This document shows, piece by piece, positions 36,472 through 45,518 of a stretch of 64,000 nt of DNA (the first letter of the stretch is position 1; every line of letters starts with the position of its first letter). Location: the NCBI GenBank assembly GCA_964397445.1, contig CAYNHZ010000004.1:62001-126000 (forward strand), given 5' to 3'. The notes beneath the pieces were generated by a model. It did no database searches. It saw nothing but the letters and a program-made list of their open reading frames with translations, and had not been told where the DNA came from. The DNA comes from CAYNHZ01 sp964397445. GTDB taxonomy: Bacteria > Bacteroidota > Bacteroidia > Bacteroidales > UBA932. The position numbers and the translations under genes are program-made.

Positions 36472-37317
36472 ATGAAAATCAACTTTACACCTCCTGAGCA
36501 AGTTCACAACACCATCATTGCCGCCTTAAATGGTTTCTTCAAAGATGCCAAGAGAGAGAGGGCAGTTATCGGTATTTCAGGGGGAATTGACTCTGCTGTT
36601 GTTGCTTCGTTGGCTGTGGAGGCATTAGGGGCCAAAAATGTTATAGGGATCCTTATGCCCTCCCCTTTTTCGACACTCCACTCCATCAGCGACGGAGTGG
36701 ATCTTGCCACAAATCTTGGTATTAAATATCATATTATTCCTATTGAGAAGATATACAATAGATTTATAAAAGATATATCTCAGGTATTCGGTGCAAACAC
36801 ATCGTGGGATACCACCCAAGAGAATATTCAGGCGAGGATCAGAGGGACGATATTGATGGCTTACTCCAACAGAAACGGAGCTCTACTATTAAACACTTCA
36901 AACAAAAGCGAACTCTCAGCCGGCTATGGTACTTTATATGGTGATCTGGCAGGTGCATTGATGGTCATAGCAGATATTTACAAGCTTCAAGTATATGATC
37001 TTGCGCATTATATAAATAGAGAAAGTGAAATTATCCCCATATCTACCATCACAAAAGCCCCCTCAGCAGAGTTGAGGGAAGATCAGAAAGATACAGATAG
37101 TCTTCCACCTTACAATGTATTGGATCCAATACTTTATTCACTTAATGAGGGGGGTAAGAAAGTGGAACAATTATTGAAAGAGGGGGTAGATAAGGAGCTT
37201 TTGGATAGGATAGTTCAATTGAAAAAATGTTCGGAATTTAAAAAACACCAAATGCCCCAAATAATAAAAATCAGTGATAAACCGCTCCTTGAAAAAGGTA
37301 AATGGATAGTAGTATAA
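36472..37317 (+). CDS. nadE: NAD+ synthetase, ammonia-dependent form
   Basis: This 281-residue N-type ATP pyrophosphatase has the P-loop SGGIDS (36-41), then NIQARIRGTILMAYSN and NTSNKSELSAGYGTLYGDLAGAL. There is no N-terminal glutaminase (nitrilase) domain, so it should use ammonia. It catalyses the last step of NAD synthesis. The stop overlaps the ATG of the next small gene (TAATG at 37315-37319). Confidence 0.95.
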   Translation: MKINFTPPEQVHNTIIAALNGFFKDAKRERAVIGISGGIDSAVVASLAVEALGAKNVIGILMPSPFSTLHSISDGVDLATNLGIKYHIIPIEKIYNRFIKDISQVFGANTSWDTTQENIQARIRGTILMAYSNRNGALLLNTSNKSELSAGYGTLYGDLAGALMVIADIYKLQVYDLAHYINRESEIIPISTITKAPSAELREDQKDTDSLPPYNVLDPILYSLNEGGKKVEQLLKEGVDKELLDRIVQLKKCSEFKKHQMPQIIKISDKPLLEKGKWIVV

Positions 37318-37592
37318 TGGAAGTATTTGTAGCAGCTTTAATTTTTATTGGGATCTCTGTTTTCTTTATGTGTTTCAATATCATTTTCAGAAAAGGGAAA
37401 TCATTTCCAGATGGTGAGATAGGACACAATAAAGAGTTAAGAAAAAAGGGAATTATATGTGCAAAAGAGGAGGAGATAAAACTCTGGAAAAAGGGTGTAA
37501 AACACTCTGCAGCAGGATGTGACGATTTTTCTTGTGCAAGTTGTAGCGAGGTCTGCTTTGAAAAAGAAAATAAGAAAAAGGGTGCGAATTAA
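37317..37592 (+). CDS. small membrane-anchored Cys-rich protein (91 aa)
   Basis: This small protein has one N-terminal membrane helix (about 4-25) and a basic loop with KSFPDGEIGHNKELRKKGI. A C-terminal cysteine cluster C-x4-C-x2-C-x3-C (GCDDFSCASCSEVC) could bind metal. Bacteroidetes carry similar small proteins with the HxxNKxLRKKGI segment, but I know no assigned function. I set the start at 37317, coupled to the nadE stop (TAATG), rather than 15 nt earlier inside nadE. Confidence 0.75.
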   Translation: MEVFVAALIFIGISVFFMCFNIIFRKGKSFPDGEIGHNKELRKKGIICAKEEEIKLWKKGVKHSAAGCDDFSCASCSEVCFEKENKKKGAN

Positions 37593-37638
37593 GTATTAAA
37601 TTTAATTAAAATGTCCGTATTTCGGATCAATAAACAAT

Positions 37639-38949
37639 ATGTCTCTCATAGCAATAGTAGGTCGCCCAAATGTGGGCAAATCAACACTTTTCAATCGTCT
37701 TGTCGGAATGAGACAAGCAATTGTCGATGAAACTGCAGGGGTAACAAGGGATCGCCACTATGGTAAGTGTGAATGGTGCGGAAAAGAATTTTCCGTTGTT
37801 GACACCGGCGGATATACCTCAAATAGTGAAGATATATTTGAAGAGGAGATCAGAAAACAGGTAAAAATAGCAATCGAAGAGGCAGATGTGATCCTATTTC
37901 TTGTTGAAGTCGGGACAGGAATTACCGATTTTGACGAAGAGATTGCAAATATTCTTAGGCGGACAGATAAACCTGTCTTATTGGCTGTAAACAAAGTAGA
38001 TTCAGGGGCAAAACAATATGATTCCTACCAGTTTTACCTACTCGGATTAGGAGAGCCTTGGAGTATCTCTTCTGCTAACGGAAGCGGAACAGGCGATTTG
38101 TTGGATCAACTTGTAAAACTCATCCCAGACGAAAACCAGAAGGTTGAAGAGGAGGGGAAACATATCCCAAGGGTGACTATAATAGGCAAGCCAAATGTCG
38201 GCAAATCCTCATTAGCAAACGCCCTACTCGGAGAGGAGAGAAATATTGTAACCCCTATAGCAGGGACGACAAGGGACTCTATCGAATCGTACTACAATAA
38301 ATTCGGTCACGAATTTATGCTTGTCGACACAGCCGGACTTCGGAAAAAAACAAAAGTTAACGAAGATCTTGAATTTTATTCTGTAATGCGCTCTATAAGA
38401 GCAATTGAGCACTCAGATATCTGCATCTTGATGATAGATGCCAAAACAGGCATTGAGGCACAAGATATGGCGATATTTAATTTAGTGATACGTAATAAAA
38501 AAGGTTGTGTATTGGTTGTAAACAAATGGGACACAATAGAAAAAGGAAACAATACGATGAAGGATCATATAAAAGTCATCACTGAAAAATTAGCTCCTTT
38601 CACCGATATCCCTATTATTTTCACATCGGTAATCAATAAGCAGCGTATCCTTGATGTCTTAGACGCTACTTCTAAGGTTTATGATAATTTCTCGAAAAAA
38701 ATACCAACATCAAAACTAAATGAGGTGATGCTTGAGGAAATTCAGAATTATCCTCCCCCATCAATAAAAGGTAAATATGTGAAGATCAAATTCGTCACCC
38801 AACTACCTACCCAATCACCATCATTCGCATTCTTCTGCAATCTCCCACAATATATAAGAGATCCTTACAAAAGATTTTTAGAAAACAAATTGAGGAAGCA
38901 CTTTGATTTTAACGGTTGTCCTATTCAGATCTATATGAGACAAAAATAA
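37639..38949 (+). CDS. der: ribosome-associated double GTPase Der/EngA
   Basis: This 436-residue protein has two tandem GTPase domains. G1 motifs are GRPNVGKST near 7 and GKPNVGKSS near 182, G4 motifs are NKVDS and NKWDT, and a C-terminal KH-like domain ends KLRKHFDFNGCPIQIYMRQ. It acts in 50S subunit maturation. It converges with the DUF4783 gene, with a 16-nt gap and no evident terminator. Confidence 0.97.
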   Translation: MSLIAIVGRPNVGKSTLFNRLVGMRQAIVDETAGVTRDRHYGKCEWCGKEFSVVDTGGYTSNSEDIFEEEIRKQVKIAIEEADVILFLVEVGTGITDFDEEIANILRRTDKPVLLAVNKVDSGAKQYDSYQFYLLGLGEPWSISSANGSGTGDLLDQLVKLIPDENQKVEEEGKHIPRVTIIGKPNVGKSSLANALLGEERNIVTPIAGTTRDSIESYYNKFGHEFMLVDTAGLRKKTKVNEDLEFYSVMRSIRAIEHSDICILMIDAKTGIEAQDMAIFNLVIRNKKGCVLVVNKWDTIEKGNNTMKDHIKVITEKLAPFTDIPIIFTSVINKQRILDVLDATSKVYDNFSKKIPTSKLNEVMLEEIQNYPPPSIKGKYVKIKFVTQLPTQSPSFAFFCNLPQYIRDPYKRFLENKLRKHFDFNGCPIQIYMRQK

Positions 38950-38965
38950 AACAGAATATACACCC

Positions 38966-39364
38966 TTACTGTTTTTCGATTTTAATTTGTTGGATAGTAT
39001 TCCCCTCTTCAGAGGTTTTCACATAGATAGTGACTGTAAATTTATTACCGCCGCCATCTAAGTTACCGATTGCATACTTCATTGGATATGTTCCACTTTT
39101 ATGTACAATTACAAACTTCTTCGGGGTGTAGTTGATAAAAAATGATTTGATAATTTGTTTTGCTTGATTTTTACTACAATTATTGGAGTTTGATAAAATA
39201 TCAACCTCAAGATTATCCGCAAACCAAGCAGACAAACAATCTGCATCCCCTTTCTGCAAATATTTAGCTATTGGAACAAAAACATCTTGATCGTTTGCAG
39301 TTTGAGAGAAAGCCAAACTTGTCGAAAACAACATTATATTTATGAAAAACAATGTCCTACGCAT
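38966..39364 (-). CDS. DUF4783-type secreted protein
   Basis: The protein is 132 residues from the ATG at 39364, which begins a signal peptide (MRRTLFFINIMLFSTSLAFSQ). A start at 39394 would add ten residues before the signal and is less likely. The mature part has DVFVPIAKYLQKGDADCLSAWFADNLEVDIL and YTPKKFVIVHKSG, which match the DUF4783 family of small exported Bacteroidetes proteins with an NTF2-like fold. Function is unknown. Confidence 0.8.
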   Translation of the reverse strand: MRRTLFFINIMLFSTSLAFSQTANDQDVFVPIAKYLQKGDADCLSAWFADNLEVDILSNSNNCSKNQAKQIIKSFFINYTPKKFVIVHKSGTYPMKYAIGNLDGGGNKFTVTIYVKTSEEGNTIQQIKIEKQ

Positions 39365-39464
39365 ACTATTTATTGAGGATTGAAAGAGATACAAAAATCA
39401 AGCCATAAGAGATAGATTTTTAGATAACAGATATATGATAGCTATCTGATAATGATAAAATTGC

Positions 39465-39472
39465 TAACTTTG
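39465..39472 (+). promoter_or_regulatory. -7 element TAACTTTG for rlmH
   Basis: The octamer matches TAnnTTTG and lies 31 nt before the rlmH GTG start. Confidence 0.5.
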
Positions 39473-39503
39473 TAAAACATTTTTTAATTAATTCTATAAA
39501 GGA

Positions 39504-39977
39504 GTGAAAATCACCTTATTACTCATAGGAAAAACATCTTTTGACTTTGTTGCAGAGGGTATTTCTCTATATTATAAGAGGATAATACGTTATATTCCCT
39601 TTGAAATCATTGAGATTCCGGATGCCAAATGTACCTCCTCAACCCCAGTTGAATTGGTAAAAGAGAGGGAGTATGATTTGTTGATGAAACGGATAAAACC
39701 TAATGATTATGTCATCCTTTTAGATGAAAAAGGGAAAATGTATTCATCTATAGAGTGGTCAAGAAATATTGAAGATAAACTCATTTCCGGCTCCAAAAAT
39801 ATTATTTTTGTAGTTGGAGGGGCAGGAGGTTTTTCGAAAAAGATGTATGAAAGAGGTAATGAACTATTATCCTTATCAAAGATGACCTATTCTCACCAGA
39901 TAATCAGACTATTTTTTGCAGAGCAGCTTTATAGGGCATTTACAATAATAAAAGGGGAACCTTATCACAACGAATAG
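39504..39977 (+). CDS. rlmH: 23S rRNA (pseudouridine1915-N3)-methyltransferase
   Basis: This 157-residue SPOUT-class methyltransferase has MKITLLLIGKTSFDFV at the N-terminus, the SAM-knot blocks LLDEKGKMYSS and FVVGGAGGFS, and the C-terminal EQLYRAFTIIKGEPYHNE. It methylates pseudouridine 1915 in the 70S ribosome. It begins with GTG at 39504, immediately after an AAAGGA stretch. No nearby ATG gives the conserved N-terminus. Confidence 0.95.
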   Translation: MKITLLLIGKTSFDFVAEGISLYYKRIIRYIPFEIIEIPDAKCTSSTPVELVKEREYDLLMKRIKPNDYVILLDEKGKMYSSIEWSRNIEDKLISGSKNIIFVVGGAGGFSKKMYERGNELLSLSKMTYSHQIIRLFFAEQLYRAFTIIKGEPYHNE

Positions 39978-40003
39978 TCACACAGCATACAAATAGAGAT
40001 ACA

Positions 40004-43000
40004 ATGAAACAGAGGTTGTCATCATTACGGGAGTGTCTTAGAAAGAGAAGAACTACAATCCTTTTCTTTCTCGGAGTATTAACCTTCTCCCTTTCGTTTA
40101 TCCAAATTAATACCCTTTCAATAGAGAGAGAGACAAGGATTGTCCAACGTAATCTCCTTCAAAAATTAAAAATTCTTGACAACTATGCAAAAAGGGCGAT
40201 AACAATCTCTCCTACCGAATGGGTTAGATTCGAATCTTTCCCTGACGATATGGTACTCTATAAATACAATGCAGACACATTGCAGAGTTGGATAAATCTA
40301 TTCCCTATAAGTAATGACGAAGTGGATTTGATCCCTTTATGGTATCGTATCCACGATATGAATAATAGAAATCTCTACAATACTCCACTCGCATATATAG
40401 GTAATAGTGAGCAATATGTCAATCTCGGGTCCTCTTGGTATGTCGTAAAAACATATAAAGAGAGGGATGTTAAGATTATTGCAGGAATATTGATTAGAAC
40501 TGAATACCTCTCTCCAAATTCCGCATTAGTTAATAGTGTAAATAGAAAATTAGGACTTGATAAAAAATTCACAACTACACCGATATACGCAGATAACGGT
40601 ATGACAATTTTCGGTCTATCCGGAGATGCCCTCTTCTCAATAAACAACAATGCCTCTCCGAGTTACGACAAGTCCGGCTATCCCTTGAAATGGTGCGCAC
40701 TTCTTTTGATTCTTGCCTCAATAATCTCTTTTCACAATTCAAGGAGAGATCTAAAGTCATTCATCTTCTCCATAATCGGAATAACATTGGTACGAATAGG
40801 GACATTACTCCTCTCAAAAGATGCTTCACCGGATAATATGTTCTTCTCACCAAATCTTTATGCAGACAACAATTTCTTCAATTCGTTAGGGAGTTTATTG
40901 ATCAATCATATACTCATTTTCCTCGGAATTCTAACTTTTTTTATGTGCAGAAAAGGGTTTATCAAAAATCTCTACTCCTCCGTCGGGTGGAGAAGACGGA
41001 TTAAAAAATGGGGAATCATCCTTATTCCGATACTATTGGCCACATATATCCACTTTTCTCTTAAATCGCTAATACTCAATTCAAACATTACCCTTGAGTT
41101 ATATAAACTCGATGAAATATCTATTTATTCGATATTGGTATATATATGTTATGCACTCCTTTTTATGGCCTTATTGTTCTGCCTACACATAGTATATGCA
41201 GTATATAAGAGAAATAAGAGACGATCCCTATTTTCTATCAGATCAATGCTCTTTTACACACTAATAGTTACAATTTATTCAAATGCGACTGTCGGATATT
41301 TCGGTTTTAAAAAAGAGTATGAAAACAACAGAGTTTGGACAGAAAAACTCGCTATAGAGAGAGATCTTTCGTTAGAACTTCAACTTAGAAATATAGAGAG
41401 TCGGATCCTTTCAGATCCGCTCATCAAAATATTTGCAGGGATGAAACAGGGGGAAGATCTGATCAGAAACAGACTTGCTGAGTTATATTTTTGGAATATG
41501 TCCCAAAAGTATGATATCAGAATTACAATTTGTGGCGAGGGGGACAAACTCATAACGGGGAATTATCCATACCCCGTCGATTGTTACAATTTTTTCAAAA
41601 ATGAGATAATCCAAAAATACGGGATTCCTCTCGCCCAAAACTCTGCATTCTACTATGTCAATAATTATAAAAACATTATAAGCTACATTGGAGCATTTAG
41701 TTTTTTCGGCAACAATATTCGATATGATATGTACCTTGAGATTGACTCAAAGCCTACAAGCGAAGCTATTGGATACCCATCTCTTTTACTGGATTACAGA
41801 GAGATCAACGATGCTCACAAAAATTATTCTTATGCAAAATATTTTGATAGGAGGTTGACTTCTTCAAGGGGAAGATACAATTACCCCGTATATTTTGACA
41901 CACAAAAAGTTAAAAACGGATTTTCATTCCAGACTATAAATGGTTATATCCATTTTTTCAATAAGGTTTCAAAAGAGAATATAATTGTAGTAAGCAGGCA
42001 AACTCGGAACATTATCCCTTATGTCGTCTCATTCTCATATATTTATCTTTTCTTCTCTGCAATAATTTTCGGTTTGACACGAATCAGTAGACGAAGAAGA
42101 GGTGAGGTCTTTAACCTTCCTAAACACTCTTTCAGAAAGAAAATCACCTACCTACTGACCGCTTCAATGGTCTTTTCACTGATTGCGATGGGTATTGGAA
42201 GTGTTATTTTCACAATAAGGTTGATAAATGAAAATAACAGAATACAAATGGAGGAAAAACTCCAATCTGTCCAGACTACCATCTCAGATATGTGCAAATA
42301 TGCACAGCGGTACAATGAGATAAATAATGTAGATATGTATATGGCAATGGACAGGGTTGCCGCCAACACTAAAGTTGATATAAATCTGTTTGACCCCACT
42401 GGAAGACTAATAAGATCCACCAAACCTGAGGTCTTCGATCAATATTTGGCTTGTTCAAGGATCAATCCGAAAGCATACTACAAATTGATCTACGAAAATA
42501 AAACACAATTTATTCAAGAAGAGGCGATCGCAAAAGCGAAATTTTACTCCCTATACGCACCGATATTCAACATTAATGGCACGATGATAGCCATCGCAAA
42601 CATCCCCTATTTCCAAAATACAAATGAGTTTAGGGAAGATGCCTCGTCAATCATAGCTGCGATCATCAATCTCTATCTTTTACTCCTCCTTGCTGCAATA
42701 TTAGGTGGAATAGCCATATCAAATTCCCTCTCAAAACCCCTTGCTGAGATCAGTAATAAAATGGAGGCGATGGATATTTCACAAAAACCTGAACATATCA
42801 ATTACAAAAGTAACGATGAGCTCGGAGTGCTTGTAAAAGCCTACAATAAAATGGTGGATGATTTAGATAAAAGCACAAAACAATTAGCCCAATCAGAGAG
42901 GGAGCAGGCCTGGAGAGAGATGGCTCGTCAAATAGCTCACGAGATCAAAAATCCACTAACCCCTATGAGGCTTAGCATTCAACATCTCGTGAGACTCAAA

Positions 43001-43573
43001 AGGCAAAATGTTCCTAATTGGCAAAACAGATTTGACTCTTTGTCTGCATCTTTGATAGAACAGATAGATATATTATCTGAAACTGCTACGGAGTTTTCGA
43101 GTTTTGCCAAGTTTTATAACGAAGAGAATATCTCAGTAGATCTGATAGAGTTGATAAAGGAGCAATTTGTCTTATTTGACAATAGAGAAAACATCGCTAT
43201 TCAATTCGAAACCCTCTTCGACAGTGCAATTGTATTTACTAAAAAGAGTCAAATCACGAGGGCATTGGTAAACCTTATTTCAAATGCTATCCAAGCAATT
43301 GAGTATAAAAGAAACGGATTGGTAAAAATAACTCTCTCTCAAAATGGGGAATACTATAAAATCGAGATTGAAGACAATGGTAATGGAGTTACTGAGGAGA
43401 ATCTCGTCAAGCTATTTAAACCAAATTTCACCACGAAAACAGGGGGAACAGGGTTAGGTTTGGCTATTAGTAAAAATATTGTTGACCAAAGTCATGGTAA
43501 GATATATTATCTTCCTTCAGAACTGGGAGGAGCAAACTTCGTAATAGAGCTCCCTATTCATTTGCAGGGATAG
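40004..43573 (+). CDS. large NtrY-like membrane sensor histidine kinase
   Basis: This 1189-residue protein has many membrane helices: an N-terminal one near 17-33, a cluster at about 225-410, and further helices near 675-700, 717-740 and 880-905. Between these lie extracytoplasmic regions. A HAMP linker (about 905-955) leads to the kinase core with the H-box AHEIKNPLTPM (H979), N-box LISNAIQA, EDNGNGV and TGGTGLGLAISK. It is much longer than E. coli-type NtrB, with two apparent sensing regions. It overlaps tail-to-tail by 20 bp with the sigma-54-type response regulator gene, its likely partner. Confidence 0.9.
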   Translation: MKQRLSSLRECLRKRRTTILFFLGVLTFSLSFIQINTLSIERETRIVQRNLLQKLKILDNYAKRAITISPTEWVRFESFPDDMVLYKYNADTLQSWINLFPISNDEVDLIPLWYRIHDMNNRNLYNTPLAYIGNSEQYVNLGSSWYVVKTYKERDVKIIAGILIRTEYLSPNSALVNSVNRKLGLDKKFTTTPIYADNGMTIFGLSGDALFSINNNASPSYDKSGYPLKWCALLLILASIISFHNSRRDLKSFIFSIIGITLVRIGTLLLSKDASPDNMFFSPNLYADNNFFNSLGSLLINHILIFLGILTFFMCRKGFIKNLYSSVGWRRRIKKWGIILIPILLATYIHFSLKSLILNSNITLELYKLDEISIYSILVYICYALLFMALLFCLHIVYAVYKRNKRRSLFSIRSMLFYTLIVTIYSNATVGYFGFKKEYENNRVWTEKLAIERDLSLELQLRNIESRILSDPLIKIFAGMKQGEDLIRNRLAELYFWNMSQKYDIRITICGEGDKLITGNYPYPVDCYNFFKNEIIQKYGIPLAQNSAFYYVNNYKNIISYIGAFSFFGNNIRYDMYLEIDSKPTSEAIGYPSLLLDYREINDAHKNYSYAKYFDRRLTSSRGRYNYPVYFDTQKVKNGFSFQTINGYIHFFNKVSKENIIVVSRQTRNIIPYVVSFSYIYLFFSAIIFGLTRISRRRRGEVFNLPKHSFRKKITYLLTASMVFSLIAMGIGSVIFTIRLINENNRIQMEEKLQSVQTTISDMCKYAQRYNEINNVDMYMAMDRVAANTKVDINLFDPTGRLIRSTKPEVFDQYLACSRINPKAYYKLIYENKTQFIQEEAIAKAKFYSLYAPIFNINGTMIAIANIPYFQNTNEFREDASSIIAAIINLYLLLLLAAILGGIAISNSLSKPLAEISNKMEAMDISQKPEHINYKSNDELGVLVKAYNKMVDDLDKSTKQLAQSEREQAWREMARQIAHEIKNPLTPMRLSIQHLVRLKRQNVPNWQNRFDSLSASLIEQIDILSETATEFSSFAKFYNEENISVDLIELIKEQFVLFDNRENIAIQFETLFDSAIVFTKKSQITRALVNLISNAIQAIEYKRNGLVKITLSQNGEYYKIEIEDNGNGVTEENLVKLFKPNFTTKTGGTGLGLAISKNIVDQSHGKIYYLPSELGGANFVIELPIHLQG

Positions 43574-44717
43574 CATAAAGAAGGACATCTTCTTTAGTAA
43601 TCTTTTCATTTGAGAGAATAATAAGGCGCTCAACAACATTTCTCAACTCTCTGATATTACCCCCCCACGAGTATTTTTTGAGCTCATCCATAGCATCACT
43701 ATCTATCTGCACCTTAACTTTCCCCGAATCCTCACATATCTGAGTGATAAAATGATCCACTAAAAGGGGAATATCATCTATTCTCTCAGAAAGGGAAGGA
43801 ACATGTATAACGATGACACTTAAACGATGATATAAGTCTTCACGAAAAGTTCCTTTCTGAATCTCCTCCTTCAGATTCTTATTTGTCGCAGCCACAACCC
43901 TCACTCTAACATTAATATCCTTATCACTCCCCACCCTCGTAAGCTTATTCTCCTGCAAAACTCTAAGAACTTTCGCTTGAGCTGCGAGGCTCATATCTCC
44001 AATTTCATCAAGAAAAAGGGTACCTCCATCAGCTTGTTCAAATTTACCTTTATGCTGTTTTACAGCAGAGGTAAAAGCCCCCTTTTCGTGACCGAATAAT
44101 TCACTCTCAATAAGCTCTCCGGGAATAGCTGCACAATTAACCTCGATAAAAGGCATTGAAACCCTATCACTACACTCGTGTATCCAACGCGCCACCAACT
44201 CTTTTCCTGTACCATTCGAGCCTGTCACCAAAACCCTTGCATCGGTAGGAGCCACCCTCTCTATCATCTCCTTTATCCTCATTATAGCAGAAGAATTACC
44301 AACTATTTCGGGAATTTTTGAGACTTTACGCTTCAAAATACGAGTCTCCTTCACTAATTCATTTTTCTCTGTCGCATTTTTAAGAGTAATCAATATTCGA
44401 TTGAGATCCAAGGGCTTTTGAATAAAATCAAACGCCCCTTTCTTAATACATTCCACAGCGGTATCTATCGAGCCGTGTCCTGATATCATAATAATCGCCG
44501 ATTCACACCCCAAAGATTCCAATTTTTCAAGCACCTCAACACCATCCATATTTGGCATTTTTATATCACAAAAAATCGCATCAAAATTGGCATTTGAAGC
44601 CTTATCAACCCCACTAATTCCATCTTCCGCAAGGGTAATTTCGTGCCCCTCAAATTCAAGAATCTCTTTTAGGGTATTCCTTATACTCCTTTCGTCGTCT
44701 ATAATAAGTATTTTCAT
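43554..44717 (-). CDS. NtrC-like sigma-54 response regulator lacking a DNA-binding domain
   Basis: This 387-residue protein has a receiver domain (1-120, phospho-Asp D51, Lys in FIQKPLDL) and an AAA+ sigma-54 interaction domain (about 138-370). The AAA+ domain has Walker A GSNGTGKE, GAFTSA in place of the usual GAFTGA, and Walker B GTLFLDEIGD. It stops right after the RNVVERLIIL helix region, so the C-terminal Fis-type helix-turn-helix is missing. It may act from solution, as reported for FlgR-type activators. It is convergent with, and overlaps, the kinase gene. Confidence 0.9.
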   Translation of the reverse strand: MKILIIDDERSIRNTLKEILEFEGHEITLAEDGISGVDKASNANFDAIFCDIKMPNMDGVEVLEKLESLGCESAIIMISGHGSIDTAVECIKKGAFDFIQKPLDLNRILITLKNATEKNELVKETRILKRKVSKIPEIVGNSSAIMRIKEMIERVAPTDARVLVTGSNGTGKELVARWIHECSDRVSMPFIEVNCAAIPGELIESELFGHEKGAFTSAVKQHKGKFEQADGGTLFLDEIGDMSLAAQAKVLRVLQENKLTRVGSDKDINVRVRVVAATNKNLKEEIQKGTFREDLYHRLSVIVIHVPSLSERIDDIPLLVDHFITQICEDSGKVKVQIDSDAMDELKKYSWGGNIRELRNVVERLIILSNEKITKEDVLLYAIPANE

Positions 44718-44770
44718 TATTGATTTTATATGTACAATTACTTAATGGGGCAAATATACAATTTTTATAC

Positions 44771-44778
44771 TACTTTTG
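44771..44778 (+). promoter_or_regulatory. -7 element TACTTTTG directly before cmk
   Basis: The octamer matches TAnnTTTG, and only 5 nt separate it from the cmk ATG at 44784. Transcription would start at or next to the start codon. Confidence 0.5.
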
Positions 44779-44783
44779 TAATT

Positions 44784-45518
44784 ATGAAAGGGAAGATTAT
44801 TATTGCCATTGATGGTTACTCTTCTACAGGAAAGAGCACATTTGCCAAGCTTATCGCCTCTAAATTGGGTTATATTCATATAGATACAGGCGCTATATAT
44901 AGAGCTGTAACTCTTTTGTCTATCCAAAATCATATAATCTCAAAAAATAACATCGTAGATAAAGACTCCCTTTTAAAACTCCTTTCTGGAAGTGACAAGT
45001 CACAAGTATCTTTTAAAGCTACAGGAAAAAATGGGGAGAGCCAAACATATCTTAACGGCATTAATGTTGAAAAGGATATCAGATCTCTCGATGTCTCAAA
45101 TAAAGTAAGCCACATAGCTACAATCCCATTTGTTCGAGAATATGTCGATAATATTCTAAAAGAGATTGGTAAAAATAAAGGGGTTGTGATGGATGGAAGG
45201 GATATCGGGACAGCTGTGTTTCCTGAAGCAGAATTGAAGCTTTTTATGACGGCAGACCCAAACATAAGGGCAGAGAGGAGACTAAAAGAGATGAATGAAA
45301 AAGGGATAAATGCTGACTTTAATGATGTTCTAAAAAACATATTAGAAAGAGACTATATAGACGAACATCGGGCAATCGCCCCCCTAACACGTGCAAAAGA
45401 TTCTATTATATTAGACAACAGCCATTTGACAATAGAAGAGCAACTTAATTGGGTATTTAAGATTCTCAGAGATAACTCAATTATTAATCAGATCAATTTT
45501 AAAGGAGATGAAAATTGA
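44784..45518 (+). CDS. cmk: cytidylate kinase
   Basis: The protein is 244 residues from the ATG at 44784. An ATG at 44730 would extend back through the promoter element and is not conserved in character. It has the P-loop IDGYSSTGKSTFAK, HIDTGAIYRAVT, and MDGRDIGTAVFPEAELKLFMTA. It phosphorylates CMP and dCMP. It overlaps ispH by 11 nt, a common Bacteroidetes gene pair. Confidence 0.95.
   Translation: MKGKIIIAIDGYSSTGKSTFAKLIASKLGYIHIDTGAIYRAVTLLSIQNHIISKNNIVDKDSLLKLLSGSDKSQVSFKATGKNGESQTYLNGINVEKDIRSLDVSNKVSHIATIPFVREYVDNILKEIGKNKGVVMDGRDIGTAVFPEAELKLFMTADPNIRAERRLKEMNEKGINADFNDVLKNILERDYIDEHRAIAPLTRAKDSIILDNSHLTIEEQLNWVFKILRDNSIINQINFKGDEN

Noticed and set aside
37614..37626. Inverted repeat TCCG-TATTT-CGGA before der
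   Set aside because: The stem is only 4 bp, with no T-run. It is too weak to call a terminator or operator.
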